A stretch of DNA of 64,000 bases, from contig CAKUGU010000007.1 in the NCBI GenBank assembly GCA_934654815.1, forward strand, positions 1 through 64,000, given 5' to 3'. Numbering within the stretch: position 1 is the stretch's first letter; each line of letters opens with the position of its first letter. This stretch comes from an uncultured Ellagibacter sp. Its GTDB lineage: Bacteria; Actinomycetota; Coriobacteriia; Coriobacteriales; Eggerthellaceae. The position numbers and the translations under genes are program-made. This document shows, piece after piece, positions 25,886-34,681 of the stretch. A model generated the notes under the pieces. It made no database searches and was not told the DNA's origin. It was given only the letters and a program-made list of their open reading frames with translations.

Positions 25886-27109
25886 ATGAGGCGCATCGTC
25901 GTTCTCGGATCGACAGGTTCTATCGGAACGCAGACGCTCGACGTGGTGCGTCAGCATGCTGACAAGCTCGCTGTCGTCGGCCTTGCGGTCAACACGCGCG
26001 TGTCGGACATGCTCGCGCAAGCGCGCGAATTCGGCGTGAGCCATCTTGCGGTGGGGGATTCGGGCCAGGCGAAAAGCGCCGCGGCCGCAGACGCCGTCGC
26101 CTATGTTTCCTCCCTCAGTGGCGAGGCGACGATCGGCTTCGGCATGGACGCGGTCGTCGATCTTGTTCGTCTTCCCGAGGCCGACGTTGTCGTGAACGCG
26201 CTCGTGGGCGCGGCCGGGCTTCGGGCGAGCTATGAAACGCTCAAGGCCGGCAAAGTCCTTGCCCTGGCCAACAAAGAATCGCTCGTCGTCGGCGGAGACC
26301 TGATCATGCCGCTCGCCGCGAAGGTTGATGCGCGGCGCCGCGCAGCGGGCACGGCTCCGGCGACGGGTCCGGCGGGCGGGTTGATGCCCATCGACTCCGA
26401 GCACGGTGCAATCTACCAATGCCTCCTCGGGGAGAACGAGCGCGAGGTCGCGAAGCTGTGGGTGACGGCGTCGGGCGGTCCGTTTCGGGGAAAGAAACGC
26501 TCCGACCTCGCGTCGATCACGCCCGCTCAGGCGTTGAAGCACCCGACCTGGCATATGGGCGCGAAGATCTCGATCGATTCCTCGACGCTCATGAACAAGG
26601 GGCTCGAGGTAATAGAGGCGCATCATCTTTTCAACATGCCCTACGACAAGATCGAGGTGGTGGTGCAGCCGCAAAGCGCCATCCACTCCATGGTCGAATA
26701 CGCTGATGGCAGCGTGAAGGCGCATCTGGGGACGACCGACATGCGCATCCCCATCCAGTTCGCGCTTTCGTATCCCGACCGATGGAGCGCCCCGGTGAAA
26801 CCGCTCGATTTCCGGACGCTCGGCTCGCTTGAGTTTGCGGCTCCCGACGAGGAAACGTTCCGCTGCCTTCCCCTTGCACGCCATGCGGGAAGCGTCGGCG
26901 GGACGCTGCCGTGCGTCATGAACGCCGCGAACGAGGTCGCCGTCGCGGCGTTCCTCGCGGAGCAGGGAACCTACCTCGGGATAGCCGAGTGCGTCGAGGC
27001 GGTCATGGAGGCGCACGAACGGGAAGGCGTGCAGAAGGTCGAGAGCCTCGAGCAACTCGAATCGCTTGACTCTTGGGCTCGCGCGAAGGCGAGGGAGAAC
27101 GTTCGCTAG
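25886..27109 (+). CDS. dxr: 1-deoxy-D-xylulose 5-phosphate reductoisomerase
   Basis: 407 aa, first committed enzyme of the MEP isoprenoid pathway, reducing DXP to MEP with NADPH. The Rossmann motif GSTGSIGTQTLDV stands at the N terminus, NKESLVVGG and PIDSEHGAIYQCL hold substrate and metal ligands, and VTASGGPF is the flexible-loop region. A short insertion (ARRRAAGTAPATGPAGG) before the metal site is longer than in most homologues. The start at 25886 is set by AAAGGACTCGAT. It ends the envelope block here; rseP, often the next gene, lies about 5.6 kb further on. Confidence 0.97.
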   Translation: MRRIVVLGSTGSIGTQTLDVVRQHADKLAVVGLAVNTRVSDMLAQAREFGVSHLAVGDSGQAKSAAAADAVAYVSSLSGEATIGFGMDAVVDLVRLPEADVVVNALVGAAGLRASYETLKAGKVLALANKESLVVGGDLIMPLAAKVDARRRAAGTAPATGPAGGLMPIDSEHGAIYQCLLGENEREVAKLWVTASGGPFRGKKRSDLASITPAQALKHPTWHMGAKISIDSSTLMNKGLEVIEAHHLFNMPYDKIEVVVQPQSAIHSMVEYADGSVKAHLGTTDMRIPIQFALSYPDRWSAPVKPLDFRTLGSLEFAAPDEETFRCLPLARHAGSVGGTLPCVMNAANEVAVAAFLAEQGTYLGIAECVEAVMEAHEREGVQKVESLEQLESLDSWARAKARENVR

Positions 27110-27119
27110 AGCGTAAGGT

Positions 27120-27151
27120 CCGGCCTTCGCCCCGTCGAGGGCGAAGGCCGG
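27120..27151. terminator. Bidirectional hairpin between dxr and the RHH gene
   Basis: CCGGCCTTCGCC pairs with GGCGAAGGCCGG (12 bp) around eight bases. It sits between two convergent genes. There is no long U tract on either side. Confidence 0.6.
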
Positions 27152-27188
27152 AACCGAGTGCGAGTCTTTACCGAGGCCTTGCGCCGCG

Positions 27189-27491
27189 CTAATCCTCGGA
27201 GGGCTCTTTCGCCCGGTGCATCGAGATGACTCGGGCCGCTTTCTCGACGGCGGCGTCGCGCATGAACGCCGATTTCCCCGTTCCGCTGATCTTCGCCGCG
27301 TAGGCGATCATCCTCGCGTTCGATTCGGGGCATTTGAACGACAGGTTGGAGTTCGGCTCTCCCGACAAGCGGGGTCGCCCGGTGCGCTGGCCTTCGGGAC
27401 AGCTGTCCCAATCGAGGCGTTGCAGCTCGTTTGCCCGGTCCGCGACCTCGGTAGGAATGATGAACCCGTTTATCAGCTGATAGCTTGCCAT
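27189..27491 (-). CDS. Ribbon-helix-helix-like small protein
   Basis: 100 aa. The C-terminal half (SNLSFKCPESNARMIAYAAK, then SGTGKSAFMRDAAVEKAARV) fits a ribbon-helix-helix fold: a beta strand, then two helices with the FMRDAAVEKA pattern typical of Arc/CopG-type repressors. The N-terminal half carries GRPRLSG, a basic DNA-minor-groove-like stretch. The ATG at 27491 is preceded by AAAGGGGCAGGTA; an ATG nine codons earlier has no such site. No toxin gene is adjacent, so it is more likely a lone regulator. A near-palindrome around GGTACC at about 27505-27520 could be its own operator. Confidence 0.6.
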   Translation of the reverse strand: MASYQLINGFIIPTEVADRANELQRLDWDSCPEGQRTGRPRLSGEPNSNLSFKCPESNARMIAYAAKISGTGKSAFMRDAAVEKAARVISMHRAKEPSED

Positions 27492-27570
27492 TACCTGCCC
27501 CTTTCCCCTTATCTTCATAAGGTACCGTATAAAACGGGAAGAGGGAACGAGAATAATAAGAAACCTTGTG

Positions 27571-27605
27571 ATAAAGCCGCCTCGTTTTTCGCGGGACGGC
27601 TTTAT
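27571..27605 (-). terminator. Terminator of the surface-protein gene
   Basis: ATAAAGCCG and CGGCTTTAT pair around 17 bases. Read on the minus strand, the stem lies 14 bases after the stop of the surface-protein gene and is followed by the T-rich stretch GGTTTCTTATTATTC. Confidence 0.6.
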
Positions 27606-27618
27606 TGCCCTTGTGCGC

Positions 27619-30600
27619 CTAGAAACGTCGGCGCCCCTGCATCGCGCGTTTCGCGAGGGCGATAGCCGCCGCAGCGACGGCGAGGGCCGCGACGACGGGC
27701 AGCGCCTTTATCGCCGTACTCAAAGCGGCGTCGCCGGTCTTTCCCAGCGTGCCCTTCGCCTTGGTTTCGGGCTGCTGTTCGGGGACGGGTTCGGGCGCTT
27801 CAAGATCGGTATCGGCCTCGACCGACACGACGGCGTGGGCAAGCCGGTCGTCTTCAAGGCTCGGGCTTGAAAGCGTTGCGCGATTCGAGAACTTCGTCCC
27901 CGCAAGCGATTCGTCTTCAAGGGAAGCGGCGAACGTTATCTTCGCGATGCTTCCATCCTGCAAGGTTCCGATGCTCGCGGAGAACGTGTTCCCGTCGCTC
28001 TCGATCGGGGCATCGACGTGCACGCCGTCGACCTCGACCGAGATGCTCTCGAAGTCTATCGGTGCCCCTTCGGGCATCTTCGTGTCGCTGACTTCAGCGT
28101 CCCTCACGGTACCGCCGACGGCCCTCACCTCGATCTCGTACGAGAGCACATCTCCGACGGCTGCGGTTTCCTTGTCGACCGACTTGGTGATTATGGCATC
28201 CGTTTTCGATGGCGGCACGGGCACGACGACGACCTCCGCTTTGGCGCTGGGGCTGTTCGCAAGGCTGCGGGAAATCAAGGTCGCCGAGTTTTCGATCTTG
28301 TCCCCGATGAGCGATGCGTCTTCGATGGTCGCCTCGTACTCTATCGCTATCTGCGAGTTCGCCGGCACGCGCCCGAGCGCGAGCGAAAACGAGTTCGCGC
28401 TCTTTCGCTCGAACGTCGCCGTCGAGGTTTTGCCATCGATCGTCAAAACGAAGGTCGCGTAATCGATGGAGACGCCGTCGGGCATGCCCGTATCCTCCAC
28501 GCGCGCGTCTTCCAGGTCGGTGTCTCCCGAATCGATGCGGATGGCGTAGGTGACGGTGTCGCCTTCCGCGGCGCTTTCCGCCGACGCCTTCTTCTCGATG
28601 GTCGCGGAAGGCTCGGGCGTGGGATTGTGCGGGCTTTTCTCCACCTTGACGATCGCCTGAGCCATGAGGTCGGCCTCGAGGTCGGGAGAGGAAAGGACGG
28701 CGTTGTTGATGACGCGCTTCCCTGCGAGCGCCTCGTTGCTGGCCACCGCCGTGAACGACACCTTTGCGGTGTCGCCTTCAGAAAGGGTTCCGAGGTCGAC
28801 CGAGAATCCGTTGCCCGAGGTATGGAGCGGAGCAGCGCCGAGCGCCTCGCCGTTCACCTCGGCGACGATCCTGTTCAGGTCGAGGGCCATCCCGTCGGGC
28901 AGGCTCTTGTCGGAGACGACGGCGTTGCGCGCTGTCCCCTCGGTCACTGTTGCGGTAACGGTGTAGTGAACGGGGTCGCCAACGCGGACGATGCCTTGGT
29001 CCGCCGCCTTCTCAATGGTCGCGAGGGCTCGCTTGCCGATCACGGCGACGTCGTGGCGGGTCGAATCTCCCGCAGCATCGTCGGCCGTTGCCTGCGCGCG
29101 GTTCTCCACATACTCGCGTTCTTCGGTCATCGTGGCATCGTAGGCGACCGTGATCGTCTCCTCGTCCGAAAGGTCGAGCCCTGTTTCCAGAGAGAACCCG
29201 ACGATACGGCCCTCGTTATTGGTTTGGGGTGTGACGGATTTCGGCTCCACGGCGTTGCCCTCGCTATCGATAAGGCGAATGCTTTCGAGGTCGATTTCCG
29301 TGCAGGCGGCGTCTTCGAAGGAGTCGACGATAACGACGTTGTGCGCTGTCGTGTCCTCTCGCGTCTGCGTGACGGAGAGCTCGTAGCGGGCCGTGTCGCC
29401 GATTTCGTACGTTTCCTTGTCGGAGTGCTTCTGAATGCGAAGCTTCGCGCCCTTCACGGCTACGCTCTCGTCGTCGGTCGTCTTGGTGTTCGGCTCGTCG
29501 ACCACGGCGAGAGCGGTGTTATCGACGGTCTTTCCCGCCAGCGCCGCGTCGGCGATGGCGACGGTGTAGTCAACGTACACCGCGGTTTCACCTGCTGCCT
29601 CCAAAGGGTTGCTCCCAGAGGCTTCCTTTTCCCCGAAGCTCCAGGTCGTGTGGGTGTCGGAATCGTTTACCAGGTTCTTATGCGTTTCCACGATGAAGCT
29701 CGGCTTGTTCCTGTTCGTGTGGACGGTGCACGAATCGGTGATGTCGTTGCCGTCCGAGTCCCATATCTTTATGCTATCGCGTTGCAATTCGACTCCTTCG
29801 GTGTGCAGCAGGTCGGAGATGACGAGGTCCCGACCGAGCGTCCCGGCCGTCTTGTTCGTGGCCTTGATGTGATACGTGATGAAGTCGCCGACGGTATAGC
29901 GGGAAAGCGAGGCCGTTTTCTCGACGTCGAGCGTCGGCTGGTTCACCCAGATAAGGGCGGTGTTGTCTTCCGGGAGCGCATTGTCGGCGGTGACAGTCGC
30001 CGTGTTCTCGATTTCCCATCCGGCAACCGATTCCTCCGGGTAGCACCGGTAGGTGATCGTTATGGGGGCGTTGGCCGGCAGGTGGTTGATGACGGCCGAG
30101 AACCCCGTTCCGTCAGGGGCGACGCTGCACGTCACGGTACGTTCTTCCGCTTCGCCGTGCACACGGTCGCTTCCCGCCGCCGGATAGGCGACCGCGCTGG
30201 GGACGCCGCTGATATCGAGTGCGAGCTCGCCTGAGTTCGTCCTCCCGATCTTCATCCCCTCGGGAAGGCTCGCGTCGCGTATCACGACGTTGTTCGCGAT
30301 CGTGCCCTCCTTCATGTTCTCGACCACGACCGTGTACTCGACGTATCCGGCGTCTACGTCGGACGCGCCCACGTAATGCTCGTAGTAGTCGGCGCTTTTC
30401 CGCACGTCGAGTTTCGCGGTGTTCGTCCAGATTTCGGCAGGGTCGTTTTCGTCCATGCAATTGTTGGCGTGGGCCGCGGAAAGGTTCACCTGCTCAACCC
30501 CGTTCCCCGACTGCAGGGCGATTGCCTGGCACGTGACGGTCAGCGTGTCGCCGTAGCCGAACTTGTCGAGGGAGTAGCTCCAGCGGTTCTCGTTGATGCT

Positions 30601-32289
30601 CGGGGCGGGCAGGTTCTTGATGCCCGTCGCCTGCACGGTCTCGGGGATAAGCTGCATGCCTTCGGGGAGGTTGTCGGAGAATACCGCCTCGCGGCACTGG
30701 GCGTTCTTCTCGGTCTGCGTGAAAACAGACGTGAAACCGATCACGTCCCCGACTTCGTATTCATAGGCGTCGGCCGTCTTGTCGACGTGCCATTTCGGCG
30801 GGACGAGGCTCGTTTCCACCGAGTTGCTCAAGTACGCGCCGTTGCTGTTCACGTGGGCGTACGCGCGGTTCGAGATGGAAAGCGACCCGTCGGCGGGGTA
30901 CTCGGTTAAAATAGCCTTGAAAACGAAGCGGTAATGCTCGCCCTGCATGCGCATGGAGTGGGCGAGGTAGTCGCGCGAGAACTCGAACTTCACCGTGTTC
31001 TCGGTGGTCGCGGCGTCCCCATGCCCTTCGTAGACGACTTCGCCCGCGCCCTCGATGCGCTTCCCCTCGCCGTCTGTGAGGTATCCCGACCCGTCGACAT
31101 AACGCATTTCGTCGGGCAGGACGTCGACGATCTCGAAATCGGTGTACGAGTACCCGTTTCGGCAGGTCACGCCTCGCTCGTGCACGGGAACGTCGACGGT
31201 GTAGGTGACGACGTCGCCAAGGGAGACCCCCTCGGTCTTGTCCGCCGTCTTCGTGACTTTGAGCTTGCCGATGTCGGTGATGTCGTCTTTGGGGTTCGGC
31301 ACGGTGAGAAACTCGTTCGTCATGGCGAAGAAGGACTGCGCCGTCGAATCGACGCCGGTCCAGCTCGTCACGAACGTGAGCTCGCAGGGCATGCCGCGCC
31401 GCTGCCCCGTGGTGTCGAAGTACGCGCCCACGAGACCGAGCTTGTACAACGGGTCGTTCGGGTCGGCGCTGATGGCGCCATACGGGTCGTCGACGCCCCC
31501 GCACGGGTAGTTGGGCGAGGTGACGAGCCTCTTCTCGCTGTCGATCGAGAGGAAGTCGTTCTCTGCGACGACCTGCGCGAGCGTGGTTGCGCCGCCGAAC
31601 CCGAACTTCTGGCCGACGTCGAGATCGATGCAGGTCGCGTGCCCTTTTATCTCGTAGGGGTCGTTCGTTCCGGAATAGAAGAACTCGACTTCCACGACGA
31701 GGTCGGTGAGCCCTACGGTATAGAAGTTGAAGTTCTCGATAAGGGAACCTTGGCGCTGGTAGTTCGTGTTCACGAAGACGCCGGGCTGGAAGGTGTCGTA
31801 ATCGACGCGCTCGTAGTACTCGTCCCACCCGGTTGCTCCGTTCGACATGATGGGCTCGACGTAGTTCCAGTCGGCGAGCGTGACGACGGCATCGACGACG
31901 TCGCCTTTGTGCGTGGCCCCAGTATAGCGCAGCGCAAAGCTCCCCTTCGGGGTCGACCGGCCGATACGCGCCGCGAACCCCGGGTCGCCGGGCTTTGCGA
32001 GCTCGTCGTAGTCGCGCGGGTAGAACTGCGCGATGTTCGACTCCTCGGTGAACCCTTTGGCGATGTGGACGTCGGTGAAGTTGATTCCCCAGTTGAAGCC
32101 CTCAGGAGTGAAGGCGTCTTCGGGGATGTACTCGATAGCCGCGGTGCCGCTTGCCGCGACGGCGACGTTTGCCGGCGCAAGCGCGCAGGCGGGGACGACG
32201 CCGACTGCAAGCAGTGCTGCCGCGGCGATTCGCGCGACTTTCGCCTTGAGGGAGGGCGCGTTCGCGCTTGGCGAGTGGTTTCTACCCAT
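27619..32289 (-). CDS. Cell-wall-anchored surface protein with eight DUF11-like repeats
   Basis: 1556 aa. A signal peptide covers residues 1 to about 46 (basic start, then ARIAAAALLAVGVVPACALA, with cleavage near AVAAS). An N-terminal domain of about 280 residues (EDAFTPEGFNWGINFTDVHI) may be the head. About eight DUF11/isopeptide-type Ig repeats follow, each opening with a K-(T/S/K)-(A/S/V)-D/S motif such as VTKTADK, VDKTADA, VEKTASL, IEKAADQ, ITKSVDK and holding D...LP(E/D)GM. The C terminus has a sorting signal LGKTG at about 1515, a hydrophobic stretch and RRRF. The start at 32289 is chosen from AAGGAGACTTGGC upstream; the frame is open further but that part is untranslated leader. A probable adhesin. 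No sortase lies in the window. Confidence 0.88.
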   Translation of the reverse strand: MGRNHSPSANAPSLKAKVARIAAAALLAVGVVPACALAPANVAVAASGTAAIEYIPEDAFTPEGFNWGINFTDVHIAKGFTEESNIAQFYPRDYDELAKPGDPGFAARIGRSTPKGSFALRYTGATHKGDVVDAVVTLADWNYVEPIMSNGATGWDEYYERVDYDTFQPGVFVNTNYQRQGSLIENFNFYTVGLTDLVVEVEFFYSGTNDPYEIKGHATCIDLDVGQKFGFGGATTLAQVVAENDFLSIDSEKRLVTSPNYPCGGVDDPYGAISADPNDPLYKLGLVGAYFDTTGQRRGMPCELTFVTSWTGVDSTAQSFFAMTNEFLTVPNPKDDITDIGKLKVTKTADKTEGVSLGDVVTYTVDVPVHERGVTCRNGYSYTDFEIVDVLPDEMRYVDGSGYLTDGEGKRIEGAGEVVYEGHGDAATTENTVKFEFSRDYLAHSMRMQGEHYRFVFKAILTEYPADGSLSISNRAYAHVNSNGAYLSNSVETSLVPPKWHVDKTADAYEYEVGDVIGFTSVFTQTEKNAQCREAVFSDNLPEGMQLIPETVQATGIKNLPAPSINENRWSYSLDKFGYGDTLTVTCQAIALQSGNGVEQVNLSAAHANNCMDENDPAEIWTNTAKLDVRKSADYYEHYVGASDVDAGYVEYTVVVENMKEGTIANNVVIRDASLPEGMKIGRTNSGELALDISGVPSAVAYPAAGSDRVHGEAEERTVTCSVAPDGTGFSAVINHLPANAPITITYRCYPEESVAGWEIENTATVTADNALPEDNTALIWVNQPTLDVEKTASLSRYTVGDFITYHIKATNKTAGTLGRDLVISDLLHTEGVELQRDSIKIWDSDGNDITDSCTVHTNRNKPSFIVETHKNLVNDSDTHTTWSFGEKEASGSNPLEAAGETAVYVDYTVAIADAALAGKTVDNTALAVVDEPNTKTTDDESVAVKGAKLRIQKHSDKETYEIGDTARYELSVTQTREDTTAHNVVIVDSFEDAACTEIDLESIRLIDSEGNAVEPKSVTPQTNNEGRIVGFSLETGLDLSDEETITVAYDATMTEEREYVENRAQATADDAAGDSTRHDVAVIGKRALATIEKAADQGIVRVGDPVHYTVTATVTEGTARNAVVSDKSLPDGMALDLNRIVAEVNGEALGAAPLHTSGNGFSVDLGTLSEGDTAKVSFTAVASNEALAGKRVINNAVLSSPDLEADLMAQAIVKVEKSPHNPTPEPSATIEKKASAESAAEGDTVTYAIRIDSGDTDLEDARVEDTGMPDGVSIDYATFVLTIDGKTSTATFERKSANSFSLALGRVPANSQIAIEYEATIEDASLIGDKIENSATLISRSLANSPSAKAEVVVVPVPPSKTDAIITKSVDKETAAVGDVLSYEIEVRAVGGTVRDAEVSDTKMPEGAPIDFESISVEVDGVHVDAPIESDGNTFSASIGTLQDGSIAKITFAASLEDESLAGTKFSNRATLSSPSLEDDRLAHAVVSVEADTDLEAPEPVPEQQPETKAKGTLGKTGDAALSTAIKALPVVAALAVAAAAIALAKRAMQGRRRF

Positions 32290-32640
32290 GCCAAGTCTCC
32301 TTCCCAAGATGGCGTGTACCGATGGTCTCCATGTGCGCTCCTTTCTCGGTCGCTGGTTTCGCGGGCGCTGGGTCCCGCATAGGGAGCCCAACGGTACCTG
32401 CGGAGCCTTGCGGAGGAGGGCGCGCGGCAGGGGCTTCGCGTGCGTTGCGCGCTCGGCAGGTTGCCCGTTGAGAAACGGCGGGGTCTCGACGGATTCCAAC
32501 GCGCTTCCAACAAGGATTCGACCCGATTGCCCGAAAGCGCTTTCTGGCTCCCGCAAGCCCGTCGCGGCTCCGCTTCGCCCGCGCCGAAGAGGGGCCGTTC
32601 GACAACGATGCGGCAACGAGGCGGTGCTCACGTTGTAGGT
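32290..32640 (-). promoter_or_regulatory. Long structured 5' leader of the surface-protein gene
   Basis: About 350 bases precede the start codon. In RNA sense the leader can fold: CAACGG (32465-32470) pairs with CCGTTG (32389-32394), and ACCTGC (32456-32461) pairs with GCAGGT (32396-32401). Together they give a 12 bp closing stem with a small asymmetric bulge around a GC-rich 55-base core holding GCGAAGCC. Another hairpin, GCGGG...CCCGC, lies nearer the gene. The arrangement is riboswitch-like, but the sequence does not match any class I can name with confidence. Confidence 0.35.
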
Positions 32641-32748
32641 TTTTCCCGAATAGACGAGGGGAAAGCGGCTCTTTTCCTATACTGAACGCGATACGATTTC
32701 GAATCCCGCGGCTTCGCAGTGCCGCGTTTCCCCTTAAAAGGAGCTGCT

Positions 32749-33864
32749 TTGCTGGATATCGTCCTGATGGTCGTGTACGTGTCGATCGCTCTAGGGTTTC
32801 TGGTGCTCATCCACGAAGGAGGGCACTACCTGGCGTCGCGGGCGTTCGGCGTCCGCGTGACCGAGTTCATGATCGGGTTCCCCGGCCCGGGAATCGGCTT
32901 CACGCGCGCAGGCACGCGCTTCGGCATAACCATCGTCCCCTTGGGCGGCTACGCGAAGGTGTGCGGTATGGAGCCGGGCGAGATGAGTCCTCACCTGGAG
33001 AAGGTGCTCGCAGCGCTCTACCGTCGCGGCACGGCGAACATGGAAGACATCGCGAGCGACTGCCACATCGGCAACGACGAGGCGCTCGAGGCCCTCGATG
33101 AGCTGGTCGAATGGGGAAGCGCCACCGCCCCGACCAAGAAAGACGAGTTCAACACGTACCGCGCTGCCGCGTACCGACCGACGAAGAAGGAGATCAAGGC
33201 CGCCGAGGAGGCGGGCCGCCCCGCGCCGCTTGCCTACGAGCTCGGACAGCCGCGTCTGGTCGACGACGAGCACGGGTTGTTCGAAAGCGAGTACCGCCAG
33301 CAGTATCGAAGCCTCCCGTTCTGGAAGCGCACGGTTATCCTGCTTGCGGGAATCGCGGTGAACCTGCTGTTCGCGGTGCTCGTGTTCGTGCTGGTGTACT
33401 CGGTCGTGGGCGTCGACGTCACGAACTCCCAAACGGGCGACGTGACGCATATGACGGTGTCGCCGCTGCGCTCGATCGAGGCGGGGTTCACCTACATCGC
33501 GACGGTGTTCCAGATGGTGGCGAGCCTGTTCAACCCGCAGACGGCGGGAGACGTCGTGTCGAACTCGACGTCGGTCGTGGGCATCGCGGTCATGTCGAAG
33601 ACCTACGCCGACGCCGGTGTGCTCGAGTTCGTCTTCTTCATGGCGATGCTGTCGGTGTCGCTCGGCGTCATGAACCTCATTCCCATCCCGCCGCTCGACG
33701 GAGGCCGCTTCGTCATCGAGGTGTTCCAGAAGCTGACGAAGAAGAACGTCTCCATGCGCGTTTTGGGATACCTAAGCGCCGCGGGCATGATCTTGTTCCT
33801 CGGGTTCTTCCTGATCATGGTCAACCAGGACGTGCAGCGGTTCATCTTCGGGAACTGGGGATAG
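32749..33864 (+). CDS. rseP: RseP-type site-2 metalloprotease lacking a PDZ domain
   Basis: 371 aa from a TTG codon, set by AAAAGGAGCTGCT immediately upstream. The zinc motif HEGGH begins at residue 22 in the first membrane helix and the second metal motif is in LIPIPPLDGGR near residue 320; both active-site parts are intact. The PDZ domain usual between them is absent. In its place (about 85-185) is a soluble insert beginning LEKVLAALYRRGTANMEDIA, whose helical pattern and following EALEALDELVEWGSA look like a winged-helix, then a charged linker. Intramembrane proteases of this family cut anti-sigma factors or signal-peptide remnants. Confidence 0.9.
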   Translation: MLDIVLMVVYVSIALGFLVLIHEGGHYLASRAFGVRVTEFMIGFPGPGIGFTRAGTRFGITIVPLGGYAKVCGMEPGEMSPHLEKVLAALYRRGTANMEDIASDCHIGNDEALEALDELVEWGSATAPTKKDEFNTYRAAAYRPTKKEIKAAEEAGRPAPLAYELGQPRLVDDEHGLFESEYRQQYRSLPFWKRTVILLAGIAVNLLFAVLVFVLVYSVVGVDVTNSQTGDVTHMTVSPLRSIEAGFTYIATVFQMVASLFNPQTAGDVVSNSTSVVGIAVMSKTYADAGVLEFVFFMAMLSVSLGVMNLIPIPPLDGGRFVIEVFQKLTKKNVSMRVLGYLSAAGMILFLGFFLIMVNQDVQRFIFGNWG

Positions 33865-33875
33865 GAAGGATCTCG

Positions 33876-34553
33876 ATGCAAGGAAAAACGATCGGCGCCA
33901 TCTTCGACTGCGACGGCACGCTGCTCGACAGCATGGGCGTGTGGCGCGAGATGGAATCGGAATTCGCGCACCGCGCCGGCGGCGAGCTCACCGAGGTAGA
34001 CCGCGATTTGCTCACGACGCTCACCACGCCTGAAGCGGGGCGTTTCTTCCATGAGAAGTTCGGGCTCGGCGATTCGGCCGACGACGTGGTCGCCATGGCG
34101 AACGAGTACATGCTGAACTACTATTCCACGCGCGCGGTCGCGCGGCCGGGCGCCCTGTCGTTCGTGCAAGGGCTTTCCGAGCGCGGCGTGCGCCTCTCGG
34201 TCGCTTCATCGAGCCCGGTCGCGTTCTTGTGCGCGGGGCTTGAGCACACGGGGTTTTTGCCCCTGCTCGACGCGGTCGTCTCCGTCGACGACGTGGGAAA
34301 ACCCAAGCGCGAGCCGGCCGTTTACGAGCGCGCGCGCAGCCTTATGGGAACCGATGCTGCAACGACCTGGGGCTTCGAGGACGCGGCCTACGCCATCGGC
34401 ACGCTGAAGCGGGCGGGGCTTCATGCCCTTGCGGTCTACGATTGCGACGAATCGGGAACCTTCGAGGAGCTTTCGGCTGCCGCTGACAAGACGGTGCGCA
34501 GTTTCCTCGAGCTCGATGCGGGCGAATTCGTGAAGCTGGCGCTGTCCGCGTAA
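33876..34553 (+). CDS. HAD-superfamily phosphatase
   Basis: 225 aa. Motif I is FDCDGTLLDS with nucleophile Asp11 and acid/base Asp13. Motif II is in LSVASSSP, the motif III Lys in VGKPKREPAVY, and motif IV in WGFEDAAYAI. The cap is helical, placing it with beta-phosphoglucomutase-like and general sugar-phosphate phosphatases. The start lies after AGGAAGGATCTCG, 11 bases from the rseP stop, so the two are probably one transcript. Substrate unknown. Confidence 0.9.
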   Translation: MQGKTIGAIFDCDGTLLDSMGVWREMESEFAHRAGGELTEVDRDLLTTLTTPEAGRFFHEKFGLGDSADDVVAMANEYMLNYYSTRAVARPGALSFVQGLSERGVRLSVASSSPVAFLCAGLEHTGFLPLLDAVVSVDDVGKPKREPAVYERARSLMGTDAATTWGFEDAAYAIGTLKRAGLHALAVYDCDESGTFEELSAAADKTVRSFLELDAGEFVKLALSA

Positions 34554-34681
34554 GGGAAGGCAGAAAACCGGGTGGGCGCCGTCAAGTTCGCCTGTCGGCG
34601 CTTGTCACCATCTGGTTTCTCTTCCGCCCCGCGTTCTCCCGTATAATAAGGATACGTACGCGATGGAACCGAAGGGGACGC

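Noticed and set aside
27189-27491. Toxin-antitoxin pair at the ribbon-helix-helix gene
   Set aside because: No toxin-like ORF is adjacent on either side; neighbours are dxr and the adhesin gene.
28018-30234. Long plus-strand open frame opposite the adhesin gene
   Set aside because: It is a GC-bias shadow: no ribosome-binding site, Arg/Val/Asp-rich composition without family resemblance, and full overlap with a gene having signal peptide, repeats and sorting signal.
32389-32470. c-di-GMP-I riboswitch in the adhesin leader
   Set aside because: Only fragments (GGGCAACC, GCGAAGCC, GGTACCGTTGG) recall the class, and the GGGACGCAAAGCC-type core is not present in register. Kept only as an unnamed structured leader.
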